This document shows positions 1 to 9,831 of a stretch of 64,000 bases of DNA, piece after piece. The position numbers were made by a program, and so were the translations under genes. Position 1 is the first letter of the stretch. Every line of letters starts with the position of its first letter. Origin of the DNA: Channallabes apus (lineage: Eukaryota > Chordata > Actinopteri > Siluriformes > Clariidae); the NCBI GenBank assembly GCA_030522415.1, contig CM060118.1, positions 24,129,151-24,193,150 of the forward strand, in the 5' to 3' direction. The notes beneath the pieces were generated by a model. The model worked only from the letters and a program-made list of their open reading frames with translations, did not search any database and was not told where the DNA came from.

Positions 1-164
1 AATGAACAGTGTTTTGGGAAGCCAATGAAATGTATGGACTGGTAGTGTAGTAGTATTGTATAGATGTATGTAGTAAATGTACAGACTGGTAGTATAAAGC
101 AATGCAGTATACAGACAGTGTCAGCCATGCTGTATTCCGGGCTTTTGTGAACAGTTTGCCTTTC
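1..164. other. Unassigned noncoding DNA
   Basis: AT-rich sequence with the short phrase tggtagt repeated near 41 and 90. I recognise no gene or repeat family here. It ends at the target-site duplication of the hAT-like element that follows. Confidence 0.4.
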
Positions 165-286
165 TTTAGAACTAGAGATGTTCCGATACCATTTTTCCCC
201 TCCCGATACCCATTCCGATACTTGAGCTCAGGGTATCGGCCGATACCGAGTACCGATCCGATACCTGGGTGTGTATCTGTACAGTG

Positions 287-294
287 TATATATA

Positions 295-366
<72 letters not shown>
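287..366. repeat. (TA)n then (CA)n microsatellite
   Basis: An almost pure TA run of about 55 bases runs into a CA run of about 18 bases. It lies inside the hAT-like element, left of the nested LTR. Open frames through this stretch only read repeat sequence (YIYIY, THTHT). Confidence 0.95.
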
Positions 367-416
367 TGTATGTATATGTATCATTTATTTTTTTAAGTAA
401 AATACTACTAGCCCTG

Positions 417-943
417 TGTAACGGGTTCGACCCTAAGTGCACAGGTGACACCATGAAACACGGACACGAGGCGAGGTCTTACAGGAAAAAGGGTAATTTA
501 TTTAGAACAATGGGTAAGGAAAGGGTTAAAGGCTCTCTGCAGCCTTTTCCACTTCTGCGGGAGGGATGCGAAGGTGGGCTCGACGAGGAAGTGAAGGTGC
601 CGCGGGAGCTCGCGCAGCTCGTTCACGTGCTCCTCTCGCGGAGATCAAAGGCCCCCCCTTTTTAAAGTCTCTGGGGCGCATCACATCGCCCCGCTCTTGT
701 GCCACTGTCTCTCATAAAATCCACCGCGTCGCAAAGTCCAGCTTCCCAACAGTCAGACCCCGAGCTACACTCCCCGCTGTGTTTTATAGCGCCGGGATCA
801 TTAGCGGCGATAGCTCATGGGCTGTTGCCTGATTCTGCGGCCCTGTTCCGTCACATACCTAAAGGGGGGGGAGGCCGCCTAACTAGTGAGCGAGGAGCGA
901 TATCAATTTGGGCACACGCCCATCACAGGCCACTGCCGTGACA
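417..943. mobile_element. Probable solo LTR nested in the hAT-like element
   Basis: This GC-rich block differs sharply in composition from its host element. It begins TGTAACGG and ends CCGTGACA, which are inverted copies matching at 7 of 8 bases and have the TG..CA form of an LTR. The flanking pentamers are CCCTG (412-416) and CTCTG (944-948), a 4 of 5 match that fits a decayed 5-bp target duplication. There is no coding capacity I recognise, and a TTTTATAG box sits near 782. A recombined solo LTR is the simplest reading. It could also be an unrelated nonautonomous element. Confidence 0.5.
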
Positions 944-1119
944 CTCTGTAAGTAAGCTAAGCTAGCAAACCTAACGGGAATAAATAGGTTATGTTTAGGA
1001 AAATGGTATCGGATCAGTACGTGGTCTCAAATACTCGCCGATTCCGATGCCAGCTTTTTTTGTGGTATCGGCAGCATTTCCGATACCAGTATCGGAATCG
1101 GAACAACCCTATTTAGAAC

Positions 1120-1391
1120 TGTCAGAAATTCATGGTGGCTTGTTAATTAAGCCAGTTATACAATTCACTGTGATACGTTATTGAAGATGATGACACTCAA
1201 AATTAGTAATTTTGACAGATTAAAAAATTTTTTTAACAGACTTTTAACAATTAACATTGTCTCAAAACAGCTTTACACAATCAAGAGAATTATTTAAGTT
1301 TGTATGGAATGTGAATGTGTATGAATCAAAACGGTCAGATTGTCCCTGGTGAGCAAGCCGCGGGCGACAGTGGCAAGGAAAAACTCCCTGT
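1120..1391 (-). repeat. Old L2-type LINE 3' fragment, left half
   Basis: From about 1225 the sequence resembles the 3' noncoding part of the LINE at 23097-27665. Shared phrases include cattgtctcaaaacagcttt, ggtgagcaagcc and aaaaactccctg. It is cut at CCCTG (1387-1391) by the gypsy element and resumes at 6477. I see nothing distinctive in 1120-1220. Confidence 0.7.
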
Positions 1392-1762
1392 GTCAGGATG
1401 AACTAACCTTGGTGACCAGAAGACGCAGCTTTAGCGGGTAGCGTGGTTGGTAAACCCAAACGCAGATGTAAGCGAGTAGGCAGGATAACCACGCGATTTA
1501 GTATAAGGACTCCCACGAAAGAGGAGCAAGGGAAAAACACAAATTTAACCCACATCCTATAAATACACACTTAATATCAGGAAGCAGAACCAAAGATAGT
1601 AAGTACTCACGGTTTAGCAGACGGACAGCCGGAACCGACATGGGCCGAAACTCAATGACTGAGCGGTAAGCTAACGTTTGTTTACCTTTTTTATACTTCC
1701 TGGTTTGGCGCCCGCCTTACTTCCGGGTCCTAATGCCGGGCGCAGATTGAGTGTGCATGAAG
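1392..1762 (-). repeat. 3' LTR of the gypsy chromovirus
   Basis: About 371 bp beginning TGTCAGGATG on the plus strand and matching 6095-6476 along its length. It lacks about 10 bases present in the other LTR after agctttagcgg and has scattered substitutions. The internal edge, near 1760, is altered relative to the expected terminal TG. Next to it, on the minus strand, is the G-rich polypurine tract at about 1763-1775. The pol reading frame continues through the tract and ends inside this LTR, at 1671. Confidence 0.9.
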
Positions 1763-4700
1763 TACCCCCCTGTCCAGAACCGGCTCCTGACGGTCCTGGG
1801 GTGGAGGATACCCGGCGACGGTAGTCTCGAATCAGTTCGGGGTCGAGAATGAACCGGGCCGGGATCCAAGACCGCTCCTCGGGGCCGTAGCCCTCCCAGT
1901 CAACCAGGTACTGAGTACCTCTGCCCCGAGGGCGCGAGTCGAGGATTCGGCGTACGGTGCAGGTGAGACCGCCGTCGATGATCTGGGGAGTAGGAGCTGG
2001 GGGGGTGGGTGGAATCATGGGTGATGTGATGAAGGGTTTGAGTTGAGAGGTGTGGAATATGGGGTGAATCCGGAGCGCCGCAGGCAGCTGGAGCCGGTAG
2101 GTGACAGGGTTTACTCGTAGTGTGATGCGGTATGGTCCGATGAAGCGAGGTGAAAGTTTCCGAGATTCTGTGTGCAGATGTAGGTTCTTTGTGGATAGCC
2201 ATACCTTGTCACCTACATTGTACAATCGTCCCGGAGGGTGTCGACGGCGGTGCTGAATGATGTAACGGTTATTGGCTCTCTGAATGGCGAGGTTGGCTTG
2301 GTTCCAGACCCGTCGACACCTACGGACCAACTGTTGGGCCGACGGTACATCAACCTCCGGTTCTTGATGGGTGAACATCGGAGGTTGGAAACCGTAGCAT
2401 ACCTCAAATGGGCTTAAGTTGGTGGCAGATGAAACGTGGAGATTGTGAGACAGTTCTGCTCAGATGAGGTAGCGGGCCCAGGAGCGCTGGCGATCAGCAA
2501 CAAAACATCTTAGGTAGCGCTCCAGTTGTTGGTTGGCCCGTTCCGTCTGACCATTAGTCTGGGGATGGTATCCAGATGATAGACTGCTGGTGGAATTGAT
2601 CAGACGGCAGAAGGCCTTCCAGAACCGGGCGGTGAACTGGGGCCCTCTGTCTGAGACGATGTCCTTCGGGAACCCATGCAGGCAGACTACGTGTTCCATT
2701 ATCAGCTCAGCGGTGGTTTTAGCTGATGGGAGTCCGGTGAGGGCCACCAAGTGCACTGCCTTGGAGAACCGATCAACGATGGTGAGGATGGTGTTCTTTC
2801 CCTCGGAAACCGGCAGGCCCGTGATGAAATCCAGGGCGATGTGCGTCCAGGGCCGTCGAGGAACTGGAAGTAGTTGGAGCTCTCCCGGAGATGGTTGATT
2901 TGTATCCTTGACCCTGGCGCACACCGGGCACGCCTGATCGAACTCCGTGACCTCTCTTCTCATGGCGGGCCACCAGAACGCCCGTTCAACGAAGGACAGG
3001 GTTCTTCGGGCTCCCTGGTGTCCGGCGACGGTAGAAGAGTGGCCCCACTGGAGAACTTCTGGTCTTAGTCCTTGGGGTACGTAAAGTCGTCCAGGCGGCA
3101 CGCCTGCCGGTTCGGTCTCCGCAGCCTGTGCCTGGTGGACCCTCGTCTCCAAGTCCCATTGAAGGGGTGCAATGATCCGTGAGGAGTTGATGACAGGCAC
3201 GGGTTCCGCCCGGGGAAGGTCCTCATCGTGCTGTCTAGACAGTGCGTCGGCCTTGGTATTCTTGGACCCCGGGCGGTATGACAGATGGAAGTCATATTGT
3301 TCGAAGAACAGTGCCCACCGTGCCTGTCGTGGGTTGAGCAGTTTGAGGTTCCTGATGGTGATAAGGTTCTGGTGGTCGGTCCAGACGATGAACGGCTCAC
3401 TGGCGCCCTGGAGCCAGTGACGCCATTCCTCCAAGGCCCACTTTATGCCCAGCAGTTCGCGGTCCCCTACTCCGTATCGCTGCTGAGTGGGATTAAATTT
3501 CTTGGAGAAGAAACCACACGGGTGCAGCTTCTGGTCTGGACCTCGCTGGGAGAGAACGGCGCCAGCGCCCACATCCGACGCGTCCACCTCCACAACGAAA
3601 GGTTTGTTGGCATCGGGGTGGAGAAGGATGGGTGCGGTGGTGAAGCGATGACAAAATTCTTGGAAGGCGGAGTTGGCGGCAGGGGTGAGTCGAAAAGGGT
3701 GGTGCGAGGGCCTGGTCAATGTGGTTAGTGGTGCTGCAACTGTACTGTAGCCCCGGATAAAGCGACGATAGAAATTCGCAAACCCAAGAAACCGTTGAAG
3801 CTGTTTGAGTGTTCTGGGTAGGGGCCAGAGACGTACAGCTTCGAGCTTCTGTGGGTCCATGGCCACACCCTGGGGCGAGATGACAAAACCCAGGAACGTG
3901 GTGGAGTGCTTGTGAAAGGCACATTTTTCCAGCTTACAGTACAGCTGGTGAGCGAGCAATCTCTTTAGGATGGCCCGAACATGTTGGATGTGTTCTTGGA
4001 GGTTGTGAGAGTAGATGAGGATGTCGTCTAAGTAGACAAACACCCATCGGCCCAGCATATCCCTGAGGACGTCATTGATAAACTGTTGGAAGGCCGAGGG
4101 TGCATTACAGAGTCCAAAAGGAATGACCAGGCTCTCGTAGTGTCCGGTGGGTGTAATGAATGCCGTTTTCCACTCATCACCCTCTCTGATGCGCACCAAG
4201 TTGTAGGCGGTCCGGAGGTCCAAATTCGTGAATACGGCGGCACCAGAGAGGGCGTCCAGGACGGAGTTGGTGAGCGGTAGCGGGTGTCGGTTTTTTATGG
4301 TGATCTTGTTCAGCCCCCAATAATCGACACACGGGCGAAGTTCACCCCCTTTTTTCTTAATGAAGAAGAATCCCGCGGCGGCTGGCGAGGAGGAGGGCCG
4401 GATGGTGCCATGACGAAGGGCAGTGGCGACGTACTCCTCCATAGCTTGCGTCTCGGTGGTAGATAGGGAGTAAAGGTGGCCACGGGGGGGAATGGAGCCT
4501 GGCTGAAGTTCTATCGCCAGGTCGTATGGGCGATGTGGTGGTAGGTTGGTGGCTTTCCTCTTGCAGAAGACTTCAGCCAGGTCCCTATATTCAGGTGGGA
4601 TGGCGTTGGTGTCGACTTCGGGGGCCTCGGACTCCTTGGAACACGTTCCAGCCTGTGCCCGTAGGCAGAGTTCGCTGCAGGTCGGCCCCCACTGGAGGAT

Positions 4701-5180
4701 CCGGTTTTGTGCCCAGGAGATGAGAGGGTCGTGCTGTAGCAGCCAGGGATAGCCGAGTATGACGGGAGGAGACGAGATGGGGGTGAGGCAAAACTGCAGC
4801 TGTTCCTGGTGTTGGTCGATGACGAAGGTGAGTAGTTGGGTCTGGTGAGTGATGGGGCTGGTTGAGAGGGGCCGACCGTCGACTGATGTAATGCAAAGAG
4901 GCTGGGATAACGCCTCGATATTCACCCCCATTTCTTTGGCATAGGTGGAGTCAATAAAGTTGCCTGCGGCACCAGAATTGATAAACGCAGTACTTAAGAC
5001 CCATTTGTGGCCAAACTGGAGGGTTACCTGAACCGTGAGGCGAGAGGTGGTGGCGTTGGTGATGGTGGAGAGGTGGATGGGGCCCGGTGAGTCTCTCCTC
5101 CTGCTCACCGGGTCTGCGCGTTTCCCGGGCGCAGTGGGCAGATTGCTCGGTGGTGGGCCGCCGACCCACAGTAGGCACAC
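1671..5180 (-). pseudogene. pol: Gypsy chromovirus pol (PR-RT-RH-IN-chromodomain), one internal stop
   Basis: The frame runs from 5180 to 1671 with a single in-frame TGA at 2460-2462. Residue numbers count from 5180. The retropepsin motif is near residue 68 and reads NSGAAGNF, so the catalytic Asp is Asn (codon 4977-4979). Reverse transcriptase carries YLDDILIYS near residue 382 (4025-4036). RNase H carries VEVDASDVGAG near 530 and TDHQN. Integrase has an HHCC zinc-binding part ending CPVCARV, then Asp in LDFITGLP, Asp in SDRGPQF and Glu in NGQTERANQ, which are the DDE residues. After the stop come the integrase C-terminal barrel (VGDKVWLS, SPRFIGPY) and a chromodomain (YLVDWEGYGPEERSW, about 1845-1915), which in this family targets integration to chromatin marks. 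The last 30 or so codons lie in the LTR. Pol is one base back (-1) relative to gag. Confidence 0.92.
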
Positions 5181-6092
5181 AAACCCTCTCGAAACCGGCG
5201 TCCTCGTTCCGCCACGGTCAGGGAGGCGCGCCCTAATTGCATGGGTTCCCCGGCTCCGGTGTTAACCACGGCAGGAGGTGGAGATCCGACATGTTCAGTG
5301 GTGGCGGGAGTGAAGATGGTTGGTGGTCGAGATGGAGTGTAGACGTGGGTGGCGGTAGGCGGCAGGGTCCTCGGGGCTGGCTTCGGATTAGAGAGTAAGC
5401 GCTGGTCAATGCGGAGGGCGAGCTGAATCAATCCCTCCAGGGTGGCTGGTAGCTCTCGTCCGGCTAGTTTGTCCTTAATCCGGGAAGCCAGTCCCTCGTA
5501 GAAGGATGTCCGGAGCGCGGTATCTCCCCAAGATGTCTGTACAGCGAGGGTGCGGAATTCTGCAGTATAACGGCTCACGGACGATCCTCCCTGCCGCAGG
5601 TGGTAAAGCTTGGTGTCGGTCTCCACCTCGCCCGCAGGGTGTTCGAATGTCATCTTGAGTTGACGGGTGAACTCATTGCAGGAATGGGCGGTGTCAGAAT
5701 CTGATCGAATTACTGCCGTGGCCCACTCAGCTGCCTGCCCGGATAGCAATGAGATGAGGAGAGCAATGCGTAGCCGATCGGTGGAGTACTTGGTGGAATT
5801 GAGCTCAAACACAAGATTCAGTGATGTCAAAAACACACTGCATCTCCCGTCGGTGCCATCCCATTTGTCTGGAAGTGCAAGAAATACATCAGAAGGAGGG
5901 GGGGGGGTGGGTGGGCTGGTGCAGCGCCGCAACCGCCGCGACGGGAGACCGGCGCAAGGCCGCTACGTCTTGGAGGCCCCGGCGAAGATTAGAGATCTCT
6001 CCGGTTAGCTTATCGATGAGCGCGGCGTGCCAATCTACCACATCGCAGAGGTGCGCATGATCCGCTGGGTTCACCGCGGAAGGCTCAGTCAT
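5105..6092 (-). pseudogene. gag: Gypsy chromovirus gag with one frameshift
   Basis: The frame opens with ATG at 6092, three bases from the 5' LTR, beginning MTEPSAVNPADHAHL with a coiled-coil-like stretch (LIDKLTGEISNLRRGL). It leaves frame in a G-rich tract at about 5896-5906. The capsid part continues in the frame that is open from 5932 to 5105, with LPDKWDGTDGRCSVFLTS and YTAEFRTLA. It ends with a CCHC zinc knuckle, C-x2-C-x4-H-x4-C (CAYCGSAAHHRAIC), that binds RNA. Gag overlaps pol by about 76 bases at 5105-5180. The frame change lies within 5889-5932, where both frames are open, and a homopolymer slip is likely. A sequencing error in the G run cannot be excluded. Confidence 0.85.
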
Positions 6093-6093
6093 T
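6083..6093 (-). promoter_or_regulatory. Self-primer binding site of the gypsy chromovirus
   Basis: On the minus strand these 11 bases (AATGACTGAGC) start one base after the LTR, where a tRNA primer site would normally be. They are the exact reverse complement of the minus-strand bases at 6378-6368 in the 5' LTR (GCTCAGTCATT). Tf1 of fission yeast and vertebrate sushi elements are known or predicted to prime reverse transcription with the first 11 or so bases of their own RNA, and this fits. The gag ATG lies inside the site. Confidence 0.8.
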
Positions 6094-6094
6094 C

Positions 6095-6476
6095 TGTCAG
6101 GATGAACTAACCTTGGTGACCAGAAGACGCAGCTTTAGCGGTTAGCCCAATGTAGCGTGGATGGTAAACCCAAACGCGGATGTAAGCGAGTAGGCAGGAT
6201 AACCACGTGATTTAGTATAAGGACTCTCACGAGAGAGGAGCAAGGGAAAAACACAAATTTAACCCGCGTCCTATAAATACACACTTAATATCAGGAAGCA
6301 GAACCAAAGATAGTGAGTACTCACGGTTTAGCAGACGGACAGCCGGAACCGACATGGGCCGAAACTCAATGACTGAGCAGTAAGCTAACGTTTGTTTACC
6401 TTTTTTATACTTCCTGGTTTGGCGCCCGCCTTACTTCCGGGTCCTAGTGCCGGGCGCAGATTGAGTGTGCATGACA
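6095..6476 (-). repeat. 5' LTR of the gypsy chromovirus
   Basis: 382 bp, TGTCAGG...ATGACA on the plus strand, with clean TG..CA ends and the target duplication CCCTG directly outside (6477-6481). On the minus strand it carries a TATA box at 6409-6401 and the predicted RNA start near 6378. It retains about 10 bases (ttagcccaatg region) that are missing from the other LTR. Confidence 0.92.
6368..6409 (-). promoter_or_regulatory. Chromovirus core promoter and self-primer sequence
   Basis: TATAAAAAA lies at 6409-6401 on the minus strand. About 31 bases downstream, at 6378, starts GCTCAGTCATT, the 11-mer complementary to the primer site at 6083-6093. In Tf1 the primer is the extreme 5' end of the transcript, so the spacing independently suggests transcription starts at about 6378. 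The left LTR keeps the same 11-mer at the matching place, near 1651-1661. Confidence 0.7.
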
Positions 6477-6640
6477 CCCTGAGATGGTAATAGGAAGAAA
6501 CCTTGAGAGGAACCAGACTCAACAGGGAACCCATCCTCATCTGGGTGAAACAGGTAGCAGGATGACAGATGAAATCAGAAACACAAAGGGGCTCACATAG
6601 AGACACAAAGACAAATAAAAATTAGTATATAGCTGCTGTG
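6477..6640 (-). repeat. Old L2-type LINE 3' fragment, right half
   Basis: Continues the repeat interrupted at 1391: agatggtaataggaagaaaccttgagaggaaccagactcaac is shared, with few differences, with 23440-23490. This shows the gypsy element landed in an older LINE 3' region. Confidence 0.8.
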
Positions 6641-8040
6641 ATCGTTACAATATCTTGTTACTATTGTCCTCCTGTATGTCCTCAACCTTTTCTTATGAGC
6701 CACATACATACAGTAATGTCACACCATGGCACAATATAGCACTGCTGGAGCTATATTAAGGATGGCTCTGCATCCTCAGTATCCACATCTCATACTGTAT
6801 ATATTTATATACTTGCCTGCCACTTTAATCATGTGCCAGCAAATCATGTAGATGCAGCACAATGCATAAATCATACAGATAAAGGTCAAGGACATTTGTT
6901 AATGTTTACATCAAGCATCAGATTGGGCAAATGTGGAATGGTAGTTGGTACTTGATGGAATGGTATCATATGAGTATTTCATAAATTGCTGATCACCTGA
7001 AACTGGGATCAAATATAAAGCCGCTGATTTTAAATACGGGAATTTCTGACTGTTTATATGCATTTCTTTCTTTGTTCAAAATGATAAAAGACATGATACT
7101 GTACCTAAGGGGGAGAATAATGAGAAGAAAAGACAGTTTGCTGCATGTCATTACCAGAAATATGCATTATTCTAGCTACATATTTCTGGGCCTTTGCAAA
7201 CTAAAAACCACAAAAGCAATCTTACATAATTAATCTTTCACCAAAGGCAAGAAAAAGAGATCTCAACTTTTCCAACATTTAAAACAATTTAACAGACCTT
7301 GAGTTCAGGCCCTCTGGAACAAGAGGTAGTGGTGCCTAAAGCATTCTTGTCTCTTTCTAACTTGTTTTTTCATAAAAACCTGTTTTTGTCAGAAACATCC
7401 TGTATAAATACTCACAACAAATGCTTATCAAAATGTAAATACTTATGTTTTCTCAAAAAAATTATGGGATATGGAAGAAAATGTTAACATGGTATACACT
7501 GAACTAAACTTGACCCTATAAGAGTTGTGAATTCCTGGATAACTCTCTTGGAGCAAGAGAATGAGAGTTCAGAAAAATGGGATGATGCTTGGTGCAGACA
7601 TGATACCTCCAAATGATAGAATACCAATCCAAAAATGAGACAAATGAGAAATGGGATTTAATTTGGGAGATAATAAATAAAAGGTTGATATACTGATATA
7701 CTGTAGTGACTGATGAATCTAGGGGATAGCTTATGGGAGATGGCCTCAATAGAGATGCCTAAGATAAAAAGCATTACTTTTTGTTGCAATCAGTATGTGG
7801 GTCCGGCTGAATGACAGGTTTACTTGTTTAAAGGTGGAAACTCATCGATGAATCTCAGCTTTTGCCCTAACCATGTTCTACTACAGTGCACAAAAGCTTT
7901 GGTGGAAGAAACTGCAGCAGAATTGGAAGTGTGAAAGACTTGTGAAAGAGGTGAGCAATGAGTTATGGGCATACTTAATCCAGGTAAGCATTTACTTCAG
8001 AAGTGTGTGTTTTGAGATATAAATCACTTAACAGTTTTCA
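6641..8040. other. Unassigned AT-rich DNA
   Basis: No reading frame, splice pattern or repeat family that I recognise. The last 200 bases (tctcagcttttgccctaacc onward) may be the decayed end of the gypsy relic that is recognisable from 8041, but I cannot show it. Confidence 0.4.
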
Positions 8041-9440
8041 CATCTTGGTTGGCCACTTTGGTCTGGCTGTTGGTCTGAGGGTGATAACCGGAGAACAAGC
8101 TAGGTGAAGCACTAATAAGTTTACAAAAATCTATTCAAAACTGGGCAAAAAATAGAGGACCATGATTAGAGACTATATCTAGTGGAAGACAAAGTTCCTA
8201 AAGTTCGGTTTACCCAGGTTTCTACATCTAGAGAGATGGTTCCAATGAGACACCATGATGGGAAGATGTTCTTATCAGGAATGGGGTCAGGCTTAAAAAT
8301 ATTGACAGGAGAGTGCATCTGGTTTGGTGCTATTGGATCTGGATCAGTAGGTTAGTGAGATTTTGAGAAATAAGAGATGAACAGAGACCATCTGGTTTGC
8401 TGAGAATTCAATCGCATTGCCTCAGCCCCTTCAAGTGCGGCCTCATTTATTCTAATGCAAGCTTACCTGCTATCGACTCCTGGTCACTGTAAGGTATTAT
8501 AATATGATGTGAACCCCCTCATTATACTTTCTGACTTCTTATGTGGTAACACTTCCTGTATTCAGACATATATACATCTAAACAGCTTGTGGCTGCTGGA
8601 ACCCTTTGGCTTAACCGGAATATACAAATGTACTTCCTATCGTCTGTTTGTCTCCAGGTCTCTCTATGACTAACATGTTAATGACTGGTTCTTTTAATGT
8701 ACAGGATGTATGTGACACAGGGCACCTGGCCAAAAGCTTAAATAAGCTGTCTTTGCTGATAATAAAGAGAAATCTTCAGACATCATGTGTGAAATGTGTA
8801 TGTGTGTGTTTGTCCATCTCCCCCGGGAAGAACATCAGCCAGTAAGTGTAATGAAGTGCGGGAGACACAACCAACAATAATTTTAAATTCTAAATCATAT
8901 TTTCATTCATCTTAAAGCTGACAATTTGGACACTCTTCTTTTTAAACAGTCACCTATGTCATACTTCTTTCCTGTTGCTGAAAGGCAGCGAGAGGAGATG
9001 CAGAAGGGGTGCATTTGGTTGTCCCCTGGTGATGTAAATTGGTAAAATGGCTCCTGCTCAGTAGTAGGAAGCATCCACCTCTACCACAAACTGACAAGAC
9101 GGATGAGAAAAGGAGCCAATGTGGATCAGCACTTGAGGTTGAACAAGACTTTATCAGCTTGACTAGACCAGTTAAAGGGAACCGAATGGCTTAAAACAAT
9201 AAGCAGTGCAGTAATTACGAAGAGCTGTAATTTCATACAGAACATTGGTAAAATATAGCAAGTCCCAGGAAAAAGCTCCTTTTAGGTAGTCCAGTCAGTT
9301 ACAGTCATCAACTTTAACGTGTCTAGTTAAATTTTGGATGGAGAAATTATGAATCCAAGAAATGAGACAGTGTTGCAATGCAATTTGCATTTCTGTATTT
9401 ATGTCTAATGAAATTAATTACATATAATACTGTACATTTG
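8041..9440 (-). mobile_element. Old gypsy pol relic, part 1 (integrase to RT)
   Basis: The minus strand is a decayed gypsy pol. Blocks line up by eye with the fresh element at 1392-6476. ttggtctggctgttggtctgagggtgataacc at 8056-8090 matches the integrase region at 2545-2575. actgggcaaaaaatagagga near 8141 matches 2635-2650. gcatccacctctaccacaaac near 9070 matches the RNase H region at 3575-3600. gaaattatgaatccaagaaa near 9344 matches 3770-3790. No frame survives. The relic is interrupted by the insertion starting at about 9440 and resumes at 13915. Confidence 0.7.
8400..8876 (+). repeat. Possible old solo LTR inside the gypsy relic
   Basis: Gypsy similarity is lost here and resumes near 8940. 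The block has LTR-like order on the plus strand: a long promoter-like part, then AATAAA near 8762, a T/G-rich stretch, and gggagacacaacca near 8857-8870, which resembles the end of an LTR. I found no convincing target duplication and no second copy in the window, so both edges are guesses. Confidence 0.25.
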
Positions 9441-9831
9441 CATTTCTCAGTCTTTACATATAATTGATCTTATCTTTCTGGAAGAACGGAGCATGGAGGA
9501 GTATACAGTAAACATCACTGGGAGAGGCTAAATCCACTACACACCTGTGACATTCCTCAGGGCTCAGTGCTCTGCCCCATTTTGTTCATATTGTATATGC
9601 TTCCTCTGGGCTGTATCACCAGCCGGCACGAAATTTTATTTCATTGCTATGCATCATCTACTTTGACCATATTTTTGGAGGAGTCATGGATAAAGCAACA
9701 TTTCCTGCAGCTGAACAGCTCTAAGACTGAAGCTATTTTAGTAGGACCCTAGTCCAGGTTGGGACATCTATCATCACTAGTATTATCTTTTCTGATCAGG
9801 ATATCCCATTGCCAACATCTGTTATTAACCT
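9441..9831 (+). mobile_element. L2/CR1-type LINE RT fragment, 5' part
   Basis: Plus-strand translation shows a decayed reverse transcriptase: DIPQGSVLCPILFILYMLPLG at 9551-9610, then FHCYAS where the YADD catalytic loop should be (the Asp pair is lost), then LQLNSSKTEAILVGP ending at 9749. The same motifs occur intact in the LINE at 23097-27665. The left boundary near 9440 is estimated. The fragment is cut at ACCT (9828-9831) by the LTR element and continues at 13333. Confidence 0.8.

Larger units (their letters stand above)
173..1111. mobile_element. Nonautonomous hAT-like DNA transposon
   Basis: The sequence shows an 8-bp direct repeat TTTAGAAC at 165-172 and 1112-1119. Between the copies the ends are inverted repeats: the left starts TAGAGATGTTCCGAT, and the right read on the minus strand starts TAGGGTTGTTCCGAT. 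The subterminal parts are rich in copies of tatcgg/ccgata in both orientations, at 186-262 and 1005-1100. An 8-bp duplication with short inverted ends starting TAG is typical of hAT elements. No transposase is encoded. Most of the interior is a later insertion (417-943) plus a TA/CA microsatellite at 287-366. The superfamily call rests on the duplication length and the ends, not on protein. Confidence 0.7.
1392..6476 (-). mobile_element. Ty3/gypsy chromovirus (sushi-like) LTR retrotransposon
   Basis: An almost full-length element of 5085 bp. It is flanked by the 5-bp target duplication CCCTG at 1387-1391 and 6477-6481. LTRs are at 1392-1762 and 6095-6476, and all coding is on the minus strand. 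The order is gag, protease, reverse transcriptase, RNase H, integrase, chromodomain. The integrase after RNase H makes it Ty3/gypsy, and the chromodomain places it among chromoviruses, whose vertebrate members are sushi-like. The right LTR is the 5' LTR. A primer site complementary to the transcript's own predicted 5' end supports self-priming. The copy is broken in three places: a gag frameshift near a G tract, a protease Asn where Asp is expected, and a stop in pol. Confidence 0.93.

Noticed and set aside
2590..4896. Many overlapping frames of 60-147 codons on both strands inside the gypsy pol region
   Set aside because: GC-rich coding shadows. Only the frame with RT, RNase H and integrase motifs is real.
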